Source: Citricoccus sp. CH26A
GTDB taxonomy: Bacteria; Actinomycetota; Actinomycetes; Actinomycetales; Micrococcaceae
Direction: 5' to 3'
DNA: 64,000 nt
Assembly (NCBI RefSeq): GCF_000224415.1
Contig: NZ_AFXQ01000014.1
Span: forward strand, 30,083 to 94,082
Position numbers and translations under genes: made by a program
Shown: piece after piece, positions 55,781 through 64,000 of the stretch
How positions within the stretch are numbered: position 1 is the first letter of the stretch
How the letters are laid out: the number at the start of each line of letters is the position of its first letter
Notes under the pieces: generated by a model
Told to the model about the DNA's origin: nothing
The model's input: only the letters and a program-made list of their open reading frames with translations
Database searches by the model: none

Positions 55781-55980
55781 GGCGGACAATCCCTCACCGG
55801 GCCCAGCAGGCACGGACGCCTCCTCCCTAACGATGACGAGACGCCGGACCCTCATGTGACCAGCGACTTCGATGATCGAACGCTAACAGTCGACGGGAAC
55901 GGGTGTTGCCCACGGGCCCGGTTCCACGTCGTGAATTGCGCCTGTAGCCGCCGCCAAGAGAGCACCATAGACTCACCCCC

Positions 55981-56415
55981 ATGACCTCGGAGCCACAGCA
56001 TCAGGACAAGGACCAGAACGCTGCTCGAGAAGGCCGCACCGCCGACTCCACGAACCAGCCCGCCGTGCCCGTCTCGGTCCGCCGGAAGGCGGGCGGGCCG
56101 ACGTCGGGGGTCTCGGCGCGGTCGAACACCGCCGACGCGTGGGATCAGTTGCGGAGCACGACCTCATCCGTCACGCAGCAGATCAACGACTTCATGACCC
56201 GCACCACCGGGAGCCGCACCGAGCGGGACGCCACGATCCGCCAGGCCGCCGAGCGCGGCCGCGGCGAGGCCGGACGCGGGCTGCGCGCCCTGGCCGAGGC
56301 CGCCGCGAAGCTGGCCGACCTCGTGGACGGCAGCTCCGAACGCAAGGGCCAGCACGCCGGCGAGCCCCGCATCCTGGAGCAGAAGCCCGAGAACCAGCGC
56401 GACGACCAGCACTGA
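55981..56415 (+). CDS. Hypothetical Gln/Arg-rich protein with coiled helix
   Basis: A 144-residue hydrophilic protein. The first 60 residues are low-complexity and probably disordered (QDKDQNAARE...). Residues about 65-125 could form a long helix (RSTTSSVTQQINDFMTRTTG, AAERGRGEAGRGLRALAEAA). There is no membrane segment or known motif. It resembles small actinobacterial cytosolic proteins of unknown role. It is convergent with the MFS gene, with a hairpin between them. Confidence 0.6.
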   Translation: MTSEPQHQDKDQNAAREGRTADSTNQPAVPVSVRRKAGGPTSGVSARSNTADAWDQLRSTTSSVTQQINDFMTRTTGSRTERDATIRQAAERGRGEAGRGLRALAEAAAKLADLVDGSSERKGQHAGEPRILEQKPENQRDDQH

Positions 56416-56423
56416 CACAGGCC

Positions 56424-56444
56424 GACTGGCTCGAGCGGCCAGTC
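56424..56444. terminator. Short hairpin between convergent genes
   Basis: GACTGGC-TCGAGCG-GCCAGTC, a 7-bp stem just after the stop of the hypothetical gene and before the stop of the convergent transporter gene. Confidence 0.55.
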
Positions 56445-56481
56445 CGGGTGCTATCCAGCAGGATCAGGTGACGCGGAGCGA

Positions 56482-57702
56482 TCACCGCCGGGCGTGGTCG
56501 AAACGCCCGTGGGCGGCGGCATACCAGGCCGCAGCGACCAGCACGAAGCCGGCCAGCACCAGGTACATGGCGCCGAAGCCGGCCGCGCTGGCCAGCCCGC
56601 CCAGGGCCACCGGCCCCAGGCCCAGGCCCACGTCCGCGAACAGCAGCAGCGTGGATATCCCGGCCCCATACTGATGCGGCTGCACCCGCGAGACGGCGAT
56701 AGCCTGCGCGGCCGGCATCAGCGTGCCGTAGCCCAGGCCCGTCAGCGCACCGGCCACGACCACGTGCCAGTCCTCCGTGGAGACCGCCAGTAACACCAGG
56801 GCGAGAGCGAAGAACATCAGCCCGAAGGCGACCACCGGGTTGTCGCCACGGCGATCCTGCAGGGTACCCAGCGTCAGCCGCATCAGCAGCATCGCTGCCG
56901 CGTAGGCCACGAAGAACAGCCCGGCCCCGGCGGCCAGGTCCCGCTCTTCGGCCAGGGCGTTGAGGAAGGTCATCACGCCGCCGTAGCACAGGCCGATCAC
57001 CACCATGAAGATGCCGATCGGCACCACCGCTGGATGTACGACCACCGCCAGGGAGAACCGCGGACGCGCCGCGGGGACCGGCGTCGTGCCCTCTCCCGCG
57101 GCCGTGGTCGCGGGGTCCTGGAGGAACACCGCGAGGACGAGCCCGACGACCGTGGAGCCCAGGGCGACGGCGAACAGCACGGCATAGTCGAGGGTGCCGG
57201 TCACGAACAGGCCCAGGGCCGGACCCACCGCCGTGGCCAGGGTGGTGCCCAGGGCGAGGTAACCGGTGCCCTCGCCGCGGCGGGTCGGCGGGATCGCCGC
57301 CTGCGCCAGGGCCATGATCGCGGTGCTGGCGAAGGCGTAGGTGAATCCGTGCAGGACGCGCACGGCGACCAGCAGGGCCAAGGAGCCCGCGGCGAAGTAC
57401 AGCGCGCAGGAGACCGCCGCGAGGACCAGGGCGGCCATCATGACCCGGCGGCGGCCGAGGCGGTCCACCACGTAGCCGGTGAACAGCCGGGCCACCGTGG
57501 CGCCGATGACGAAGGCACTGGAGGCCAGTCCGCCCGCGGCGTCCGAGGCGGCGAAGGCCCGCACCGCGTAGAGGGCCATGGTGGTGACGAGGAAGTAGAA
57601 GGTCAGGTACTGGGAGAGGTTGACCAGCCAGGCCAGCACGAAGGTGCGCGTGATCAGCTTCTGACCCGTCGGTGTGGGGCCCGCCCCGGCAGGCTCCGCC
57701 AT
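56482..57702 (-). CDS. MFS transporter (12 TM), MarR-linked
   Basis: A 406-residue transporter with 12 hydrophobic helices. MFS motif A is FTGYVVDRLGRRRVMMAALV, and the Gly-rich helix 5 reads GYLALGTTLATAVGPALGLF. It resembles the drug-efflux or sugar-efflux type permeases found beside MarR regulators. I prefer the ATG at 57702 (MAEPAGAG); an ATG at 57756 would lie inside the operator. It is divergent from a MarR-family gene, and two palindromes between them almost certainly bind that regulator. Confidence 0.85.
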   Translation of the reverse strand: MAEPAGAGPTPTGQKLITRTFVLAWLVNLSQYLTFYFLVTTMALYAVRAFAASDAAGGLASSAFVIGATVARLFTGYVVDRLGRRRVMMAALVLAAVSCALYFAAGSLALLVAVRVLHGFTYAFASTAIMALAQAAIPPTRRGEGTGYLALGTTLATAVGPALGLFVTGTLDYAVLFAVALGSTVVGLVLAVFLQDPATTAAGEGTTPVPAARPRFSLAVVVHPAVVPIGIFMVVIGLCYGGVMTFLNALAEERDLAAGAGLFFVAYAAAMLLMRLTLGTLQDRRGDNPVVAFGLMFFALALVLLAVSTEDWHVVVAGALTGLGYGTLMPAAQAIAVSRVQPHQYGAGISTLLLFADVGLGLGPVALGGLASAAGFGAMYLVLAGFVLVAAAWYAAAHGRFDHARR

Positions 57703-57749
57703 CGTCCTGTCCACGTCTTCACGGGCCCGGGAGGCCCCCTCCGCACCAG

Positions 57750-57791
57750 TTTGCATGATGCAAATGGTACACCCGGTTTGTATCATGCAAA
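57750..57791. promoter_or_regulatory. Two MarR-type operators
   Basis: TTTGCATGATGCAAA (57750-57764) is a perfect 15-bp palindrome, and TTTGTATCATGCAAA (57777-57791) differs from perfect by one pair. Centres are 27 bp apart. They fill the gap between the MFS and MarR genes, so the regulator likely controls both. Confidence 0.85.
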
Positions 57792-57822
57792 GAGCATGCG
57801 GAACGAGAGGACCAGAACCGCC

Positions 57823-58278
57823 ATGGCCGACAGCACCCACGACGACCTCACCTACGAGCAGATGCTGCTGACCCGCTCGGCGCTGCAGGGAGCGCCTGCC
57901 AAAGCCCGTGAGTGGCTCCTGGACCGCAGCGCCGTGGTCCTCATCGCCCGGCTGGAGGCGTCCGGGCCGATGTCCGTGGGCGAGCTGGCCGAGGCCTTCG
58001 GCCTGGACATCTCCACGGTGCACCGTCAGGTGGCCACCGCCATGCGGGCCGGGCTGATCGAACGGATCACGGACCCCCACGGTGGGGCCGCCCGCAAGCA
58101 CCGCCCTACCGCCGAGGGCCTGCGCCGCTTCCACGCGGAGATGGACGCCCGGGCGGAGTCCTTCCGGACGGCCACGGCCGACTGGACCGAGAACGAGGTC
58201 GCCACCTTCACGGCCCTGATGCGCCGGTTCAACCAGGGGCTCGAGGAGTTGCGCGGCCAGCCGTGGCCCCGGCCCTGA
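57823..58278 (+). CDS. MarR-family transcriptional regulator
   Basis: A 151-residue winged-helix regulator. The reading head is GPMSVGELAEAFGLDISTVH followed by RQVATAMRAGLIERI (about residues 55-90), and the wing is TDPHGGAARKHRPTAEGLRR. N- and C-terminal helices for dimerisation are present. The ATG at 57823 gives the usual length; the ATG at 57796, just after the operator, adds nine residues and is possible. Likely a repressor that responds to a small aromatic or drug-like ligand and controls the divergent MFS exporter and itself. Confidence 0.88.
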   Translation: MADSTHDDLTYEQMLLTRSALQGAPAKAREWLLDRSAVVLIARLEASGPMSVGELAEAFGLDISTVHRQVATAMRAGLIERITDPHGGAARKHRPTAEGLRRFHAEMDARAESFRTATADWTENEVATFTALMRRFNQGLEELRGQPWPRP

Positions 58279-58451
58279 GCCGCTCCCGAGTCATCCGGTC
58301 GCCGAGAGCCACCCCTCAGCGCTGGTGGACGTCCGGGATCCCGTCGTCGGACACCTCCACGGCCGCGGCGGCCTGGATCGCCGGGTCCTCCTGGCCGGGT
58401 GCCATCCGGAGGACCGAGGCCGGCGGCCCAGTCTCGTGAATCGTCGACGTC

Positions 58452-58814
58452 TCAGGCGTCAGGAGAGGTACGCGCCGAACCGGCCAGGTCCTGGGGGTGG
58501 GTCTGGGGATCCACGGGAGCACCGGACTGGTACACCGCGCGGGCAAGGGTGTTGGAGGCCAGCGAGGACACGATGACCAGGGCGAAGATGGTGACGAGGC
58601 TGACCAGCAGGACCCACCAGTCGAACCCGTCCCGGCCGGTCAGGTGCGCGAACACCCCGGCCGCCATCAGCGGAAGGCCCATCGCCGTGGCCGGCGAGAA
58701 CACGTTCATCATCTGCAGGGCGTCCCGGGCCCGGACCATGGCCACGGCCGAGAGCAGCACCAGCAGCGCGCCCCCCAGGATCAGGACGGCGGCGAGGATC
58801 TGATACCCCTCCAC
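58452..58814 (-). CDS. mnhG: Mrp/Mnh Na+/H+ antiporter subunit G
   Basis: A 120-residue membrane protein with three helices. The N-terminal helix is followed by the family motif RARDALQMMNVFSPATAMGL; LLVSLVTIFALVIVSSLASN is the last helix. It has a hydrophilic tail of about 25 residues. MrpG is a small subunit of the multi-subunit Na+(K+)/H+ antiporter. The start overlaps the stop of subunit F by one base. Last gene of the Mrp operon; the 173 bp beyond it hold no other gene. Confidence 0.92.
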   Translation of the reverse strand: MEGYQILAAVLILGGALLVLLSAVAMVRARDALQMMNVFSPATAMGLPLMAAGVFAHLTGRDGFDWWVLLVSLVTIFALVIVSSLASNTLARAVYQSGAPVDPQTHPQDLAGSARTSPDA

Positions 58815-59092
58815 TAGCGTTCCCCTCTCGTCAGGATGCGGGCCAGGGCCACGGTGGCCAGGATGCCCAGGAACGCCGCGAGCATGGCCGCGTCCTGGAT
58901 GACCGCGGACCCGGACTGGATGCCGACGATCATCAGGATCCCGATGCCCGCGAAGTACACCAGGTCCCCGACCACGGCCCGCTCGGCGGCCGCGGAGGCC
59001 GTGAAGATCCGGTAGAGCCCCAGCAGGATCGCGACGGCCAGGATCAGGAGCACCCCGGCGAGCACCACGTCATAGGCAGAGTCGATGCTCAT
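58814..59092 (-). CDS. mnhF: Mrp/Mnh Na+/H+ antiporter subunit F
   Basis: A 92-residue protein with three membrane helices: AYDVVLAGVLLILAVAILLG, then AVVGDLVYFAGIGILMIVG and AAMLAAFLGILATVALARIL. The R-x-x-x-G-D-L-V-like segment between helices is characteristic. It is a small structural subunit of the antiporter. The ATG at 59092 overlaps the subunit E stop, so translation is coupled. Confidence 0.92.
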   Translation of the reverse strand: MSIDSAYDVVLAGVLLILAVAILLGLYRIFTASAAAERAVVGDLVYFAGIGILMIVGIQSGSAVIQDAAMLAAFLGILATVALARILTRGER

Positions 59093-59499
59093 CGAACGTC
59101 CCCTTCCGCGTGGTCCTGCCATCGTGGCCCCCGGGTCATCCGCAGCAGCCGGTCCTCCATCTCCCGCAGACCCTCGTGGACGGACTCCCGGTCCGCGTCG
59201 AAGACCGAGTGGACGAAGACCGTCACGGGTTCCGAGTCCGTGCCGTGGGCGGTGCCCACCACGAGGGTGCCCGGGGTGATGGTGATGGAGGAGGCCATCC
59301 ACGTGACCTCCAGGTCGGTGGTGCAGCGCAGCGGGAAGGCCACGATGGACGGCTCCGCGAACCGGCCGGGGATCACGGCGCGGCGGGCCACGGTCATCGA
59401 CCCGGCGATCACCTGACCGATGAGCCAGGCCACGTAGGTGATCATGGACCCGACGCTGAACCGCCAGGAGCTGCGGTGACGCGGCTGGTCGGTTCTCAT
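59089..59499 (-). CDS. mnhE: Mrp/Mnh Na+/H+ antiporter subunit E
   Basis: A 136-residue protein. The N-terminal membrane part (VGSMITYVAWLIGQVIAGSM) is followed by a cytosolic domain with SIVAFPLRCTTDLEVTWMAS, then SITITPGTLVV and a stretch ending HEGLREMEDRLLRM. These are standard for MrpE. Slightly shorter at the N-terminus than many homologues, which carry two helices there. It overlaps subunits D and F by four bases. Confidence 0.9.
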   Translation of the reverse strand: MRTDQPRHRSSWRFSVGSMITYVAWLIGQVIAGSMTVARRAVIPGRFAEPSIVAFPLRCTTDLEVTWMASSITITPGTLVVGTAHGTDSEPVTVFVHSVFDADRESVHEGLREMEDRLLRMTRGPRWQDHAEGDVR

Positions 59500-61076
59500 G
59501 GCAGCACCGCCTCGATGTAGGGACCGGTCTCGAAGAGCCCCGCGGTCGCGGTGTCGATGAAGGGCATCAGGAGCCCGGCGAAGAGGAAGAGGACGATGGA
59601 CACGCCCATCATCATCGTCCCGGGGGCCAGCAGGCGCAGCGGGATGCGCACCTCGCCTTCCAGGGTCTGGGCCTTCGCCCGTCCCCCCTCGGGGGCGGCC
59701 GGCCAGTAGCGGTGGAGCGGGGCCCCGGCGAAGCTGGAGCCCCACAGCCGCTGCAGGGCCACGAGGGTGACCACGGACGAGACCACGATCGCCCCCAGGA
59801 ACACCGGGGTCTGCCAGGCACCGGCCGGGCCGGTCTCACCGGCCTCCGCCACGGCCAGGCCCAGCCCCAGCTTGCCCCACAGTCCCGAGGTGGGCGGCAG
59901 CCCGGCCAGGGACAGCAGCCCCAGGGCCACCAGGACGGCGGCCAGCCGGTCCCGGTGCATCACCCCGGAGATCCGGCCCAGCACCCCGGTGCCGTAGGTG
60001 TGCTCGACGGCCCCGACGGTGGTCAGCAACGAGGCCATCGTGACCACGTGGTGGACCAGGTAGAACAGCCCCGCCGCCACGGCCGCGGGCGAGGTCACGG
60101 CCACACCGATCAGGATGTGCCCCACCCCGGCGACCATCTGGAAGGCCAGGACCCCGCGGAACCGCTGTTCGCCGAGGGAACCGATGGCGCCCACCACCAT
60201 GGTGGCGAGCACGACGACGGCGATCACCACCGCGACCGTGGACGCCATTGCGGCCCCGGCGGCACCGGACGGCGAACCCGGCTCGAAGGTCGTGAAGTAG
60301 ATGCGGAAGATCGCGTACAGCGCGACCTTGGTGTGCAGGGCCGAGAACAGTGCCATGATCCCCGCCGAGGTCCCGGGGTAGGCCCGGGGCAGCCAGCCGT
60401 GGACGGGCACCACGCCGGCCTTGATGGCCAGCGCCAGCAGCACCACGGTCACCGCCAGGGCGACCTGGGGGTCCTCGGCGGCGCGCCCGGCCAGGGCGGC
60501 GAGGTTCACGGCTCCGGCCGATCCGTAGACCAGGCCGACGCCCATCAGCAGGATCAGGCTGGTCACCAGGTTGACGATGACGAACATGCGTCCCAGGCCC
60601 AGGCGCCGCCAGGTCCCGGTCACCGCGATCAGGGCGTAGGACGGCAGCAGCATCACCTCGACGAAGACGAAGAGGTTGAACAGGTCACCCGTCAGCAGGG
60701 CGCCGTTGACACCGGTCATCAGCAACAGGGCCAGCGCCGGGACGAACCGCAACCGGGCCTCACCCGTGAGGGTCAGGAACCAGCCGGAGGCTGCCGTGGC
60801 GAGCCCGGTGGTGGCCAGCATCAGGGCCGTGAGCGTGTCCGAGACCAGGGGGATCGCGATGCCGCCCTCGTAGGCACCGATGGCACTGGCCAGCACCGGG
60901 ACCTCACGGTGGAACAGCATCAGCGCCACCGCCCCGGCGATCGCGAGGACGGGGACCCCGACGAGCAGGATCCGGTCGACCACGCGCTGGCGGAGGATCA
61001 CGGACAGGCCCGCACAGAGCAGCGGCACGGCCACGAAGAGCGCGAGCAGGGATCCGGGGGTCATCAGTTCGGTCAT
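59496..61076 (-). CDS. mnhD: Mrp/Mnh Na+/H+ antiporter subunit D
   Basis: A 526-residue polytopic protein of the NuoL/M/N proton-pumping family, about 14 helices. Diagnostic stretches are NLFVFVEVMLLPSYALIAVT (with the key membrane Glu), KAGVVPVHGWLPRAYPGTSA (key Lys), FSALHTKVALYAIFRIYF and YLVHHVVTMASLL. It forms one of the ion channels of the Mrp complex. The ATG at 61076 overlaps the subunit C stop. The longer upstream frame is a shadow of subunit C. Confidence 0.92.
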   Translation of the reverse strand: MTELMTPGSLLALFVAVPLLCAGLSVILRQRVVDRILLVGVPVLAIAGAVALMLFHREVPVLASAIGAYEGGIAIPLVSDTLTALMLATTGLATAASGWFLTLTGEARLRFVPALALLLMTGVNGALLTGDLFNLFVFVEVMLLPSYALIAVTGTWRRLGLGRMFVIVNLVTSLILLMGVGLVYGSAGAVNLAALAGRAAEDPQVALAVTVVLLALAIKAGVVPVHGWLPRAYPGTSAGIMALFSALHTKVALYAIFRIYFTTFEPGSPSGAAGAAMASTVAVVIAVVVLATMVVGAIGSLGEQRFRGVLAFQMVAGVGHILIGVAVTSPAAVAAGLFYLVHHVVTMASLLTTVGAVEHTYGTGVLGRISGVMHRDRLAAVLVALGLLSLAGLPPTSGLWGKLGLGLAVAEAGETGPAGAWQTPVFLGAIVVSSVVTLVALQRLWGSSFAGAPLHRYWPAAPEGGRAKAQTLEGEVRIPLRLLAPGTMMMGVSIVLFLFAGLLMPFIDTATAGLFETGPYIEAVLP

Positions 61077-61405
61077 GCGTGCTCCTCCCCGGTCTCGGGC
61101 ACCTTCTCCTGGTCGTCGTCCCGGCCGATCACGGCCAGGGCCAGCATGAAGATGGTGGTGGCCATGGAGATGACGATCGCGGTCAGCACGAAGGCCTGGG
61201 GCAGGGGATCCGCGGCGTCCGCGGCCTGCGCCGTGGACATCAGCGGTTCCACGCGCCACCCCGGCACCCCGGTGGTCAGGAGCAGCAGGTTGACGGCGTG
61301 GGAGATCAGGGTCAGCCCGAAGATGGCGCGGACCATGCTCCGCTGCTGCAGCAGCCACACGCCCGCAGCGGTCAGTACGCCCACGGTCACGGCGAGGACC
61401 AACAT
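61073..61405 (-). CDS. mnhC: Mrp/Mnh Na+/H+ antiporter subunit C
   Basis: A 110-residue NuoK-like subunit with three helices. The core motif is GLTLISHAVNLLLLTTGV in helix 2 and DPLPQAFVLTAIVISMATTI with FMLALAVIG in helix 3. It ends with an acidic, cytosolic tail. It starts one base after the stop of the subunit A/B gene and overlaps subunit D by four bases, as in other Mrp operons. Confidence 0.92.
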   Translation of the reverse strand: MLVLAVTVGVLTAAGVWLLQQRSMVRAIFGLTLISHAVNLLLLTTGVPGWRVEPLMSTAQAADAADPLPQAFVLTAIVISMATTIFMLALAVIGRDDDQEKVPETGEEHA

Positions 61406-61406
61406 G

Positions 61407-64000
61407 TCACCGCCCCCATTCGTCGGGACGGGTGCCGGAGGAGATGTGCTGGGTGGTGGGCTTCACCGGTTTCGCGGGCCTTCCGTCGGTGGCGGCCGTC
61501 CGGTCTGCGGCGAGCAGGCCGTCGATCGGGTTGTCCATCGGCCCGTCCACCTCTCCCAGCACGGCCTCGTCCACGCGCTCGCGGGCACCCTCCCCGCCGG
61601 GGCGCTGGTGGGCCGAGCGCGCGGTGCCGAGGACGTTGAAGGCGAGCAGGATGAGCCCGACGACGGCCAGGTAGACACCGGCGTCGAACACCATGGACGT
61701 GCTGAGGTGCTGGCCGAGGACGTACCCGTGCTGGGGCTCCATGTAGGTCCCCGTGAACGCCATGTTCCACAGGCCCGTGCTCACGGCGAGCACCACGCCG
61801 CCGCCGATCAGGTAGATGGGAACCCGGGGCGCGCCGATCTGCCGGTCCCGCGAGGTGGAGACGTAAATGAGCCCCACGATGCCGGAGCCCACGAGGGCGG
61901 CGATGAAGCCACCCCCGGGCTCGTTGTGGCCGCGCAGGAACAGGATGGCGGAGATGACCGCGAGCAGCGGGAGCAGGAACCGCAGCATCAGCTGGAGCTG
62001 GCTGATGTTGCCCCAGGAGCTGAGGATGGCGCGGCGGGCGGTGTCGCTGCCGAGGTCCGGGCCGCCCGGGCGGTCGGCGCCGTCCTGCTCCTCACCGGCC
62101 GTCAACTCCTCGCGGGCCACCTTGTCCGGGTCCGGGTCCATGTACCGGTTGCGGACCGTGGAGAGCACGGCGGCCAGCGCGATGCCGGCCATGCCCAGCA
62201 CGGCCAGCTCCCCGAGGGTGTCCAGGGCTCGGAACTCGACCAGGATGACGTTGACGATGTTGTCCCCGCCGGTGATCTCCTGGCCGTTCTCCAGCAGGTA
62301 CGTGCCGACCTCGGACTTCTCCCGCCGGCCGGTCAGCCCCCAGGTGGCCAGACCGGTGGCGAGCCCCGCGCCGACGGCGATGACCGCGGCCGGCAGCGCC
62401 CGGGCGACCCGGGGGCTCTTGAAGGTCCGCGGCAGCTTCTGCAGCACCAGCATGATGACGATGATGGTCAGGCTCTCCACGAGCAGCTGCGTCAGGGCCA
62501 CGTCCGGGGCGCCGAGGGCCAGGATCTGGACCGTCATGAGGATGCCGATGGCGGACAGGGCCACCGTGGCACCCAGCCGCGAGCGGGTGAACGCCACGCC
62601 GAGCGCCGAGGCCGCGAGCAGGACGAGCAGCACCACGTCCACCGGCTGGTTCAGGCCTTCGCGCAGCGGGGGCAGGCTGCCCTGGGCACTGAGCAGCAGG
62701 ACCCCGGGGACCACGACTGCCGCCAGCGAGGCCACCATCATGGCCGCGTGCGAGGCGGCGGCGTCCCGGGCGGTCAGCCGGGCCACGGCGTGGCCGGCCA
62801 CGGTCAGGCCCCGGGTGCAGGCCTCGATGATCGAGGCACCGCCAAACGGCAGACCCGCGTCCTCCAGCGCCGGCCAGAGCCGGTGGCGCAGCAGGACCGT
62901 CACCACGCCGGCGGCGAAGACCGCGAGGGTGGTGAGCAGTTCGGCGGTGATCCCGTGCCAGAGCACGAAGTGCGGTTCCGCCCCGGCGCCCGGCAGGGCC
63001 GTGTCCGTGGCGGCGCCGACCGCGACGTCCAGCAGCGGCAGGGCGAAGAGCGCCGCGACGGAGGCGAGGATCGGCACCGCGGTGGCGGTCACCAGGATGC
63101 CGCCGGGGGCGTGCACCGGAACGTCCGCGGCCGTGCCGTGTCCGCGATCCCGCCCGTGGTCCCGCGCGGCGGCCGGCGCATGGTGACCGGCAGGGCCCGG
63201 ACGCCCGGGCCTCTCCGGGTCCAGGAAGCCGCCGACGACGATCTTGGCGCAGTAGGCGAAGGTGAGCACCGAGCCGAGGGCCGCGCCGGCCAGCGCGACC
63301 GGGCCCGCCCAGGCGGCGAGCGTGCCGGACGCGCCTCCGTCCGCGGCCCAGTGGTTGAGGGCCGTGAAGATGGACTCCTTGGAGATGAATCCGAGCAGGG
63401 GCGGGATGCCCGCCATCGCACCGGCGCCCAGGACGGTCACCACGAAGGTGAACGGCAGCGCCCGGTACAGCACCGGCAGGCGCCGCAGGTCGCGGGTTCC
63501 GGTGGCGTGGTCCACGACTCCGACCACCATGAACAGCCCGGACTTGAACAGGGCGTGCGCGATGGTGTGGATCAGGGCGGCGGCGATGCCGGCCTCGGTC
63601 CCGGTGCCGATCGCGGCCACGATGAGTCCCAGCTGGCTGACCGTGGAGTAGGCCATCAGCTTCTTCAGGTCGTGCTGCTGCAGTGCCCGCCAGCCGCCCA
63701 CGGCCGAGGTCACCAGGCCCACGACGACGAGCAGGACGGACCACAGCACGTCGTCGTGGAAGACCGGCGAGAAGCGCAGCAGCAGGAAGATGCCGGCCTT
63801 CACCACGGCAGCGGCGTGCAGGTAGGCCGAGACGGGGGTGGCGGCGGCCATCGCGTCGGGGAGCCAGGAGTGGAACGGGAACTGGGCCGACTTCGTCATG
63901 GCGGCCAGCGCGATGAGCAGCCCGACCGTGGTGGTGAAGGCGGGGTCCTGGGCCCACAGGTCCGAGGCCATGATCTCGCCCAGGTTCGTGGTTCCCGCCC
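61407..64000 (-). CDS. mnhA: Mrp/Mnh Na+/H+ antiporter subunit A-B fusion, N-terminus beyond window
   Basis: The last 864 or so codons of a large subunit; the frame continues to the right edge (AGTTNLGEIM before MASDLWAQDP). The NuoL-like part has KSAQFPFHSWLPDAMAAATP with SAYLHAAAVVKAGIFLL, and HTIAHALFKSGLFMVVGVVD. The C-terminal 250 residues contain the MrpB domain (LRFLLPLLAVISAILFLRGH, NEPGGGFIAALVGSG, FDAGVYLAVVGLILLAFNVLG). A and B are therefore fused, as in many actinobacteria, and no separate B gene follows. It is the proton/sodium-translocating core of the complex. Confidence 0.92.
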   Translation of the reverse strand, partial: AGTTNLGEIMASDLWAQDPAFTTTVGLLIALAAMTKSAQFPFHSWLPDAMAAATPVSAYLHAAAVVKAGIFLLLRFSPVFHDDVLWSVLLVVVGLVTSAVGGWRALQQHDLKKLMAYSTVSQLGLIVAAIGTGTEAGIAAALIHTIAHALFKSGLFMVVGVVDHATGTRDLRRLPVLYRALPFTFVVTVLGAGAMAGIPPLLGFISKESIFTALNHWAADGGASGTLAAWAGPVALAGAALGSVLTFAYCAKIVVGGFLDPERPGRPGPAGHHAPAAARDHGRDRGHGTAADVPVHAPGGILVTATAVPILASVAALFALPLLDVAVGAATDTALPGAGAEPHFVLWHGITAELLTTLAVFAAGVVTVLLRHRLWPALEDAGLPFGGASIIEACTRGLTVAGHAVARLTARDAAASHAAMMVASLAAVVVPGVLLLSAQGSLPPLREGLNQPVDVVLLVLLAASALGVAFTRSRLGATVALSAIGILMTVQILALGAPDVALTQLLVESLTIIVIMLVLQKLPRTFKSPRVARALPAAVIAVGAGLATGLATWGLTGRREKSEVGTYLLENGQEITGGDNIVNVILVEFRALDTLGELAVLGMAGIALAAVLSTVRNRYMDPDPDKVAREELTAGEEQDGADRPGGPDLGSDTARRAILSSWGNISQLQLMLRFLLPLLAVISAILFLRGHNEPGGGFIAALVGSGIVGLIYVSTSRDRQIGAPRVPIYLIGGGVVLAVSTGLWNMAFTGTYMEPQHGYVLGQHLSTSMVFDAGVYLAVVGLILLAFNVLGTARSAHQRPGGEGARERVDEAVLGEVDGPMDNPIDGLLAADRTAATDGRPAKPVKPTTQHISSGTRPDEWGR

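Overview
The window is high-GC actinobacterial DNA (GC-rich third codon positions, many GTG starts, GTGA/ATGA gene overlaps, hairpin terminators without U-tracts). The gene families fit a Micrococcaceae-type organism (Citricoccus, Micrococcus, Arthrobacter or a relative). Genus is inference only; no rRNA or tRNA is visible.

Layout. 0-4.3 kb: tail of a septum-formation-like gene, an orphan AbiEi-type antitoxin gene lying between two related hairpin repeats, a LigM/DesA-type demethylase gene divergent from an acyl-CoA thioesterase across a perfect 20-bp palindrome, and a tiny protein. 4.4-7.9 kb: a CopZ-like carrier plus a P1B-type ATPase behind a possible CRP/FNR-type promoter, then a quinone oxidoreductase. 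8-12 kb: a complete-looking reactive-sulfur (cst) module: CstB-like persulfide dioxygenase/rhodanese, CstR repressor, rhodanese-DUF2892 protein and TSUP exporter, with five CstR/CsoR boxes. 12-17.4 kb: a lipoprotein, a 13-bp-unit minisatellite, PEP synthase, a universal stress protein and an AcuI-like reductase.

17.4-33.8 kb looks like an acquired catabolic island. Its edges carry decayed genes (a NrdH remnant, a helicase-associated-domain pseudogene, a 12-C run, an IS3 remnant fused into a TMEM175-like gene). Its core is two divergent operons. The minus operon encodes an MFS transporter, a class I P450 with its [3Fe-4S] ferredoxin and ferredoxin reductase, and a TetR regulator. The plus operon encodes two phosphotriesterase-like proteins (the first has lost most metal ligands), an FAD monooxygenase, an HSL-type esterase, an MBL-fold hydrolase and a CocE/NonD-type acylhydrolase with an altered triad. 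Two copies of a shared 17-21 bp operator sit between them. The substrate is unknown; this is the best candidate for an undescribed pathway.

33.8-45.6 kb encodes what looks like 5-aminovalerate/glutarate (lysine-derived) catabolism: aminotransferase, semialdehyde dehydrogenase, CaiB-type CoA-transferase, glutaryl-CoA dehydrogenase, 3-hydroxyacyl-CoA dehydrogenase, glutamate dehydrogenase, APC permease and a PucR regulator. 45.6-46.5 kb is fossil DNA. 46.5-51.4 kb is a TPP-riboswitch thiamine operon (ThiD-TenA fusion, MHS-type transporter, ThiM, ThiE) with a clear promoter. 51.4-58.3 kb holds small genes, a large PLD-helicase-DUF3427 protein (possible defence or repair gene with less GC-biased codons) and a MarR/MFS pair with two palindromic operators. 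58.4-64 kb is a Mrp (Mnh) Na+/H+ antiporter operon running off the right edge.
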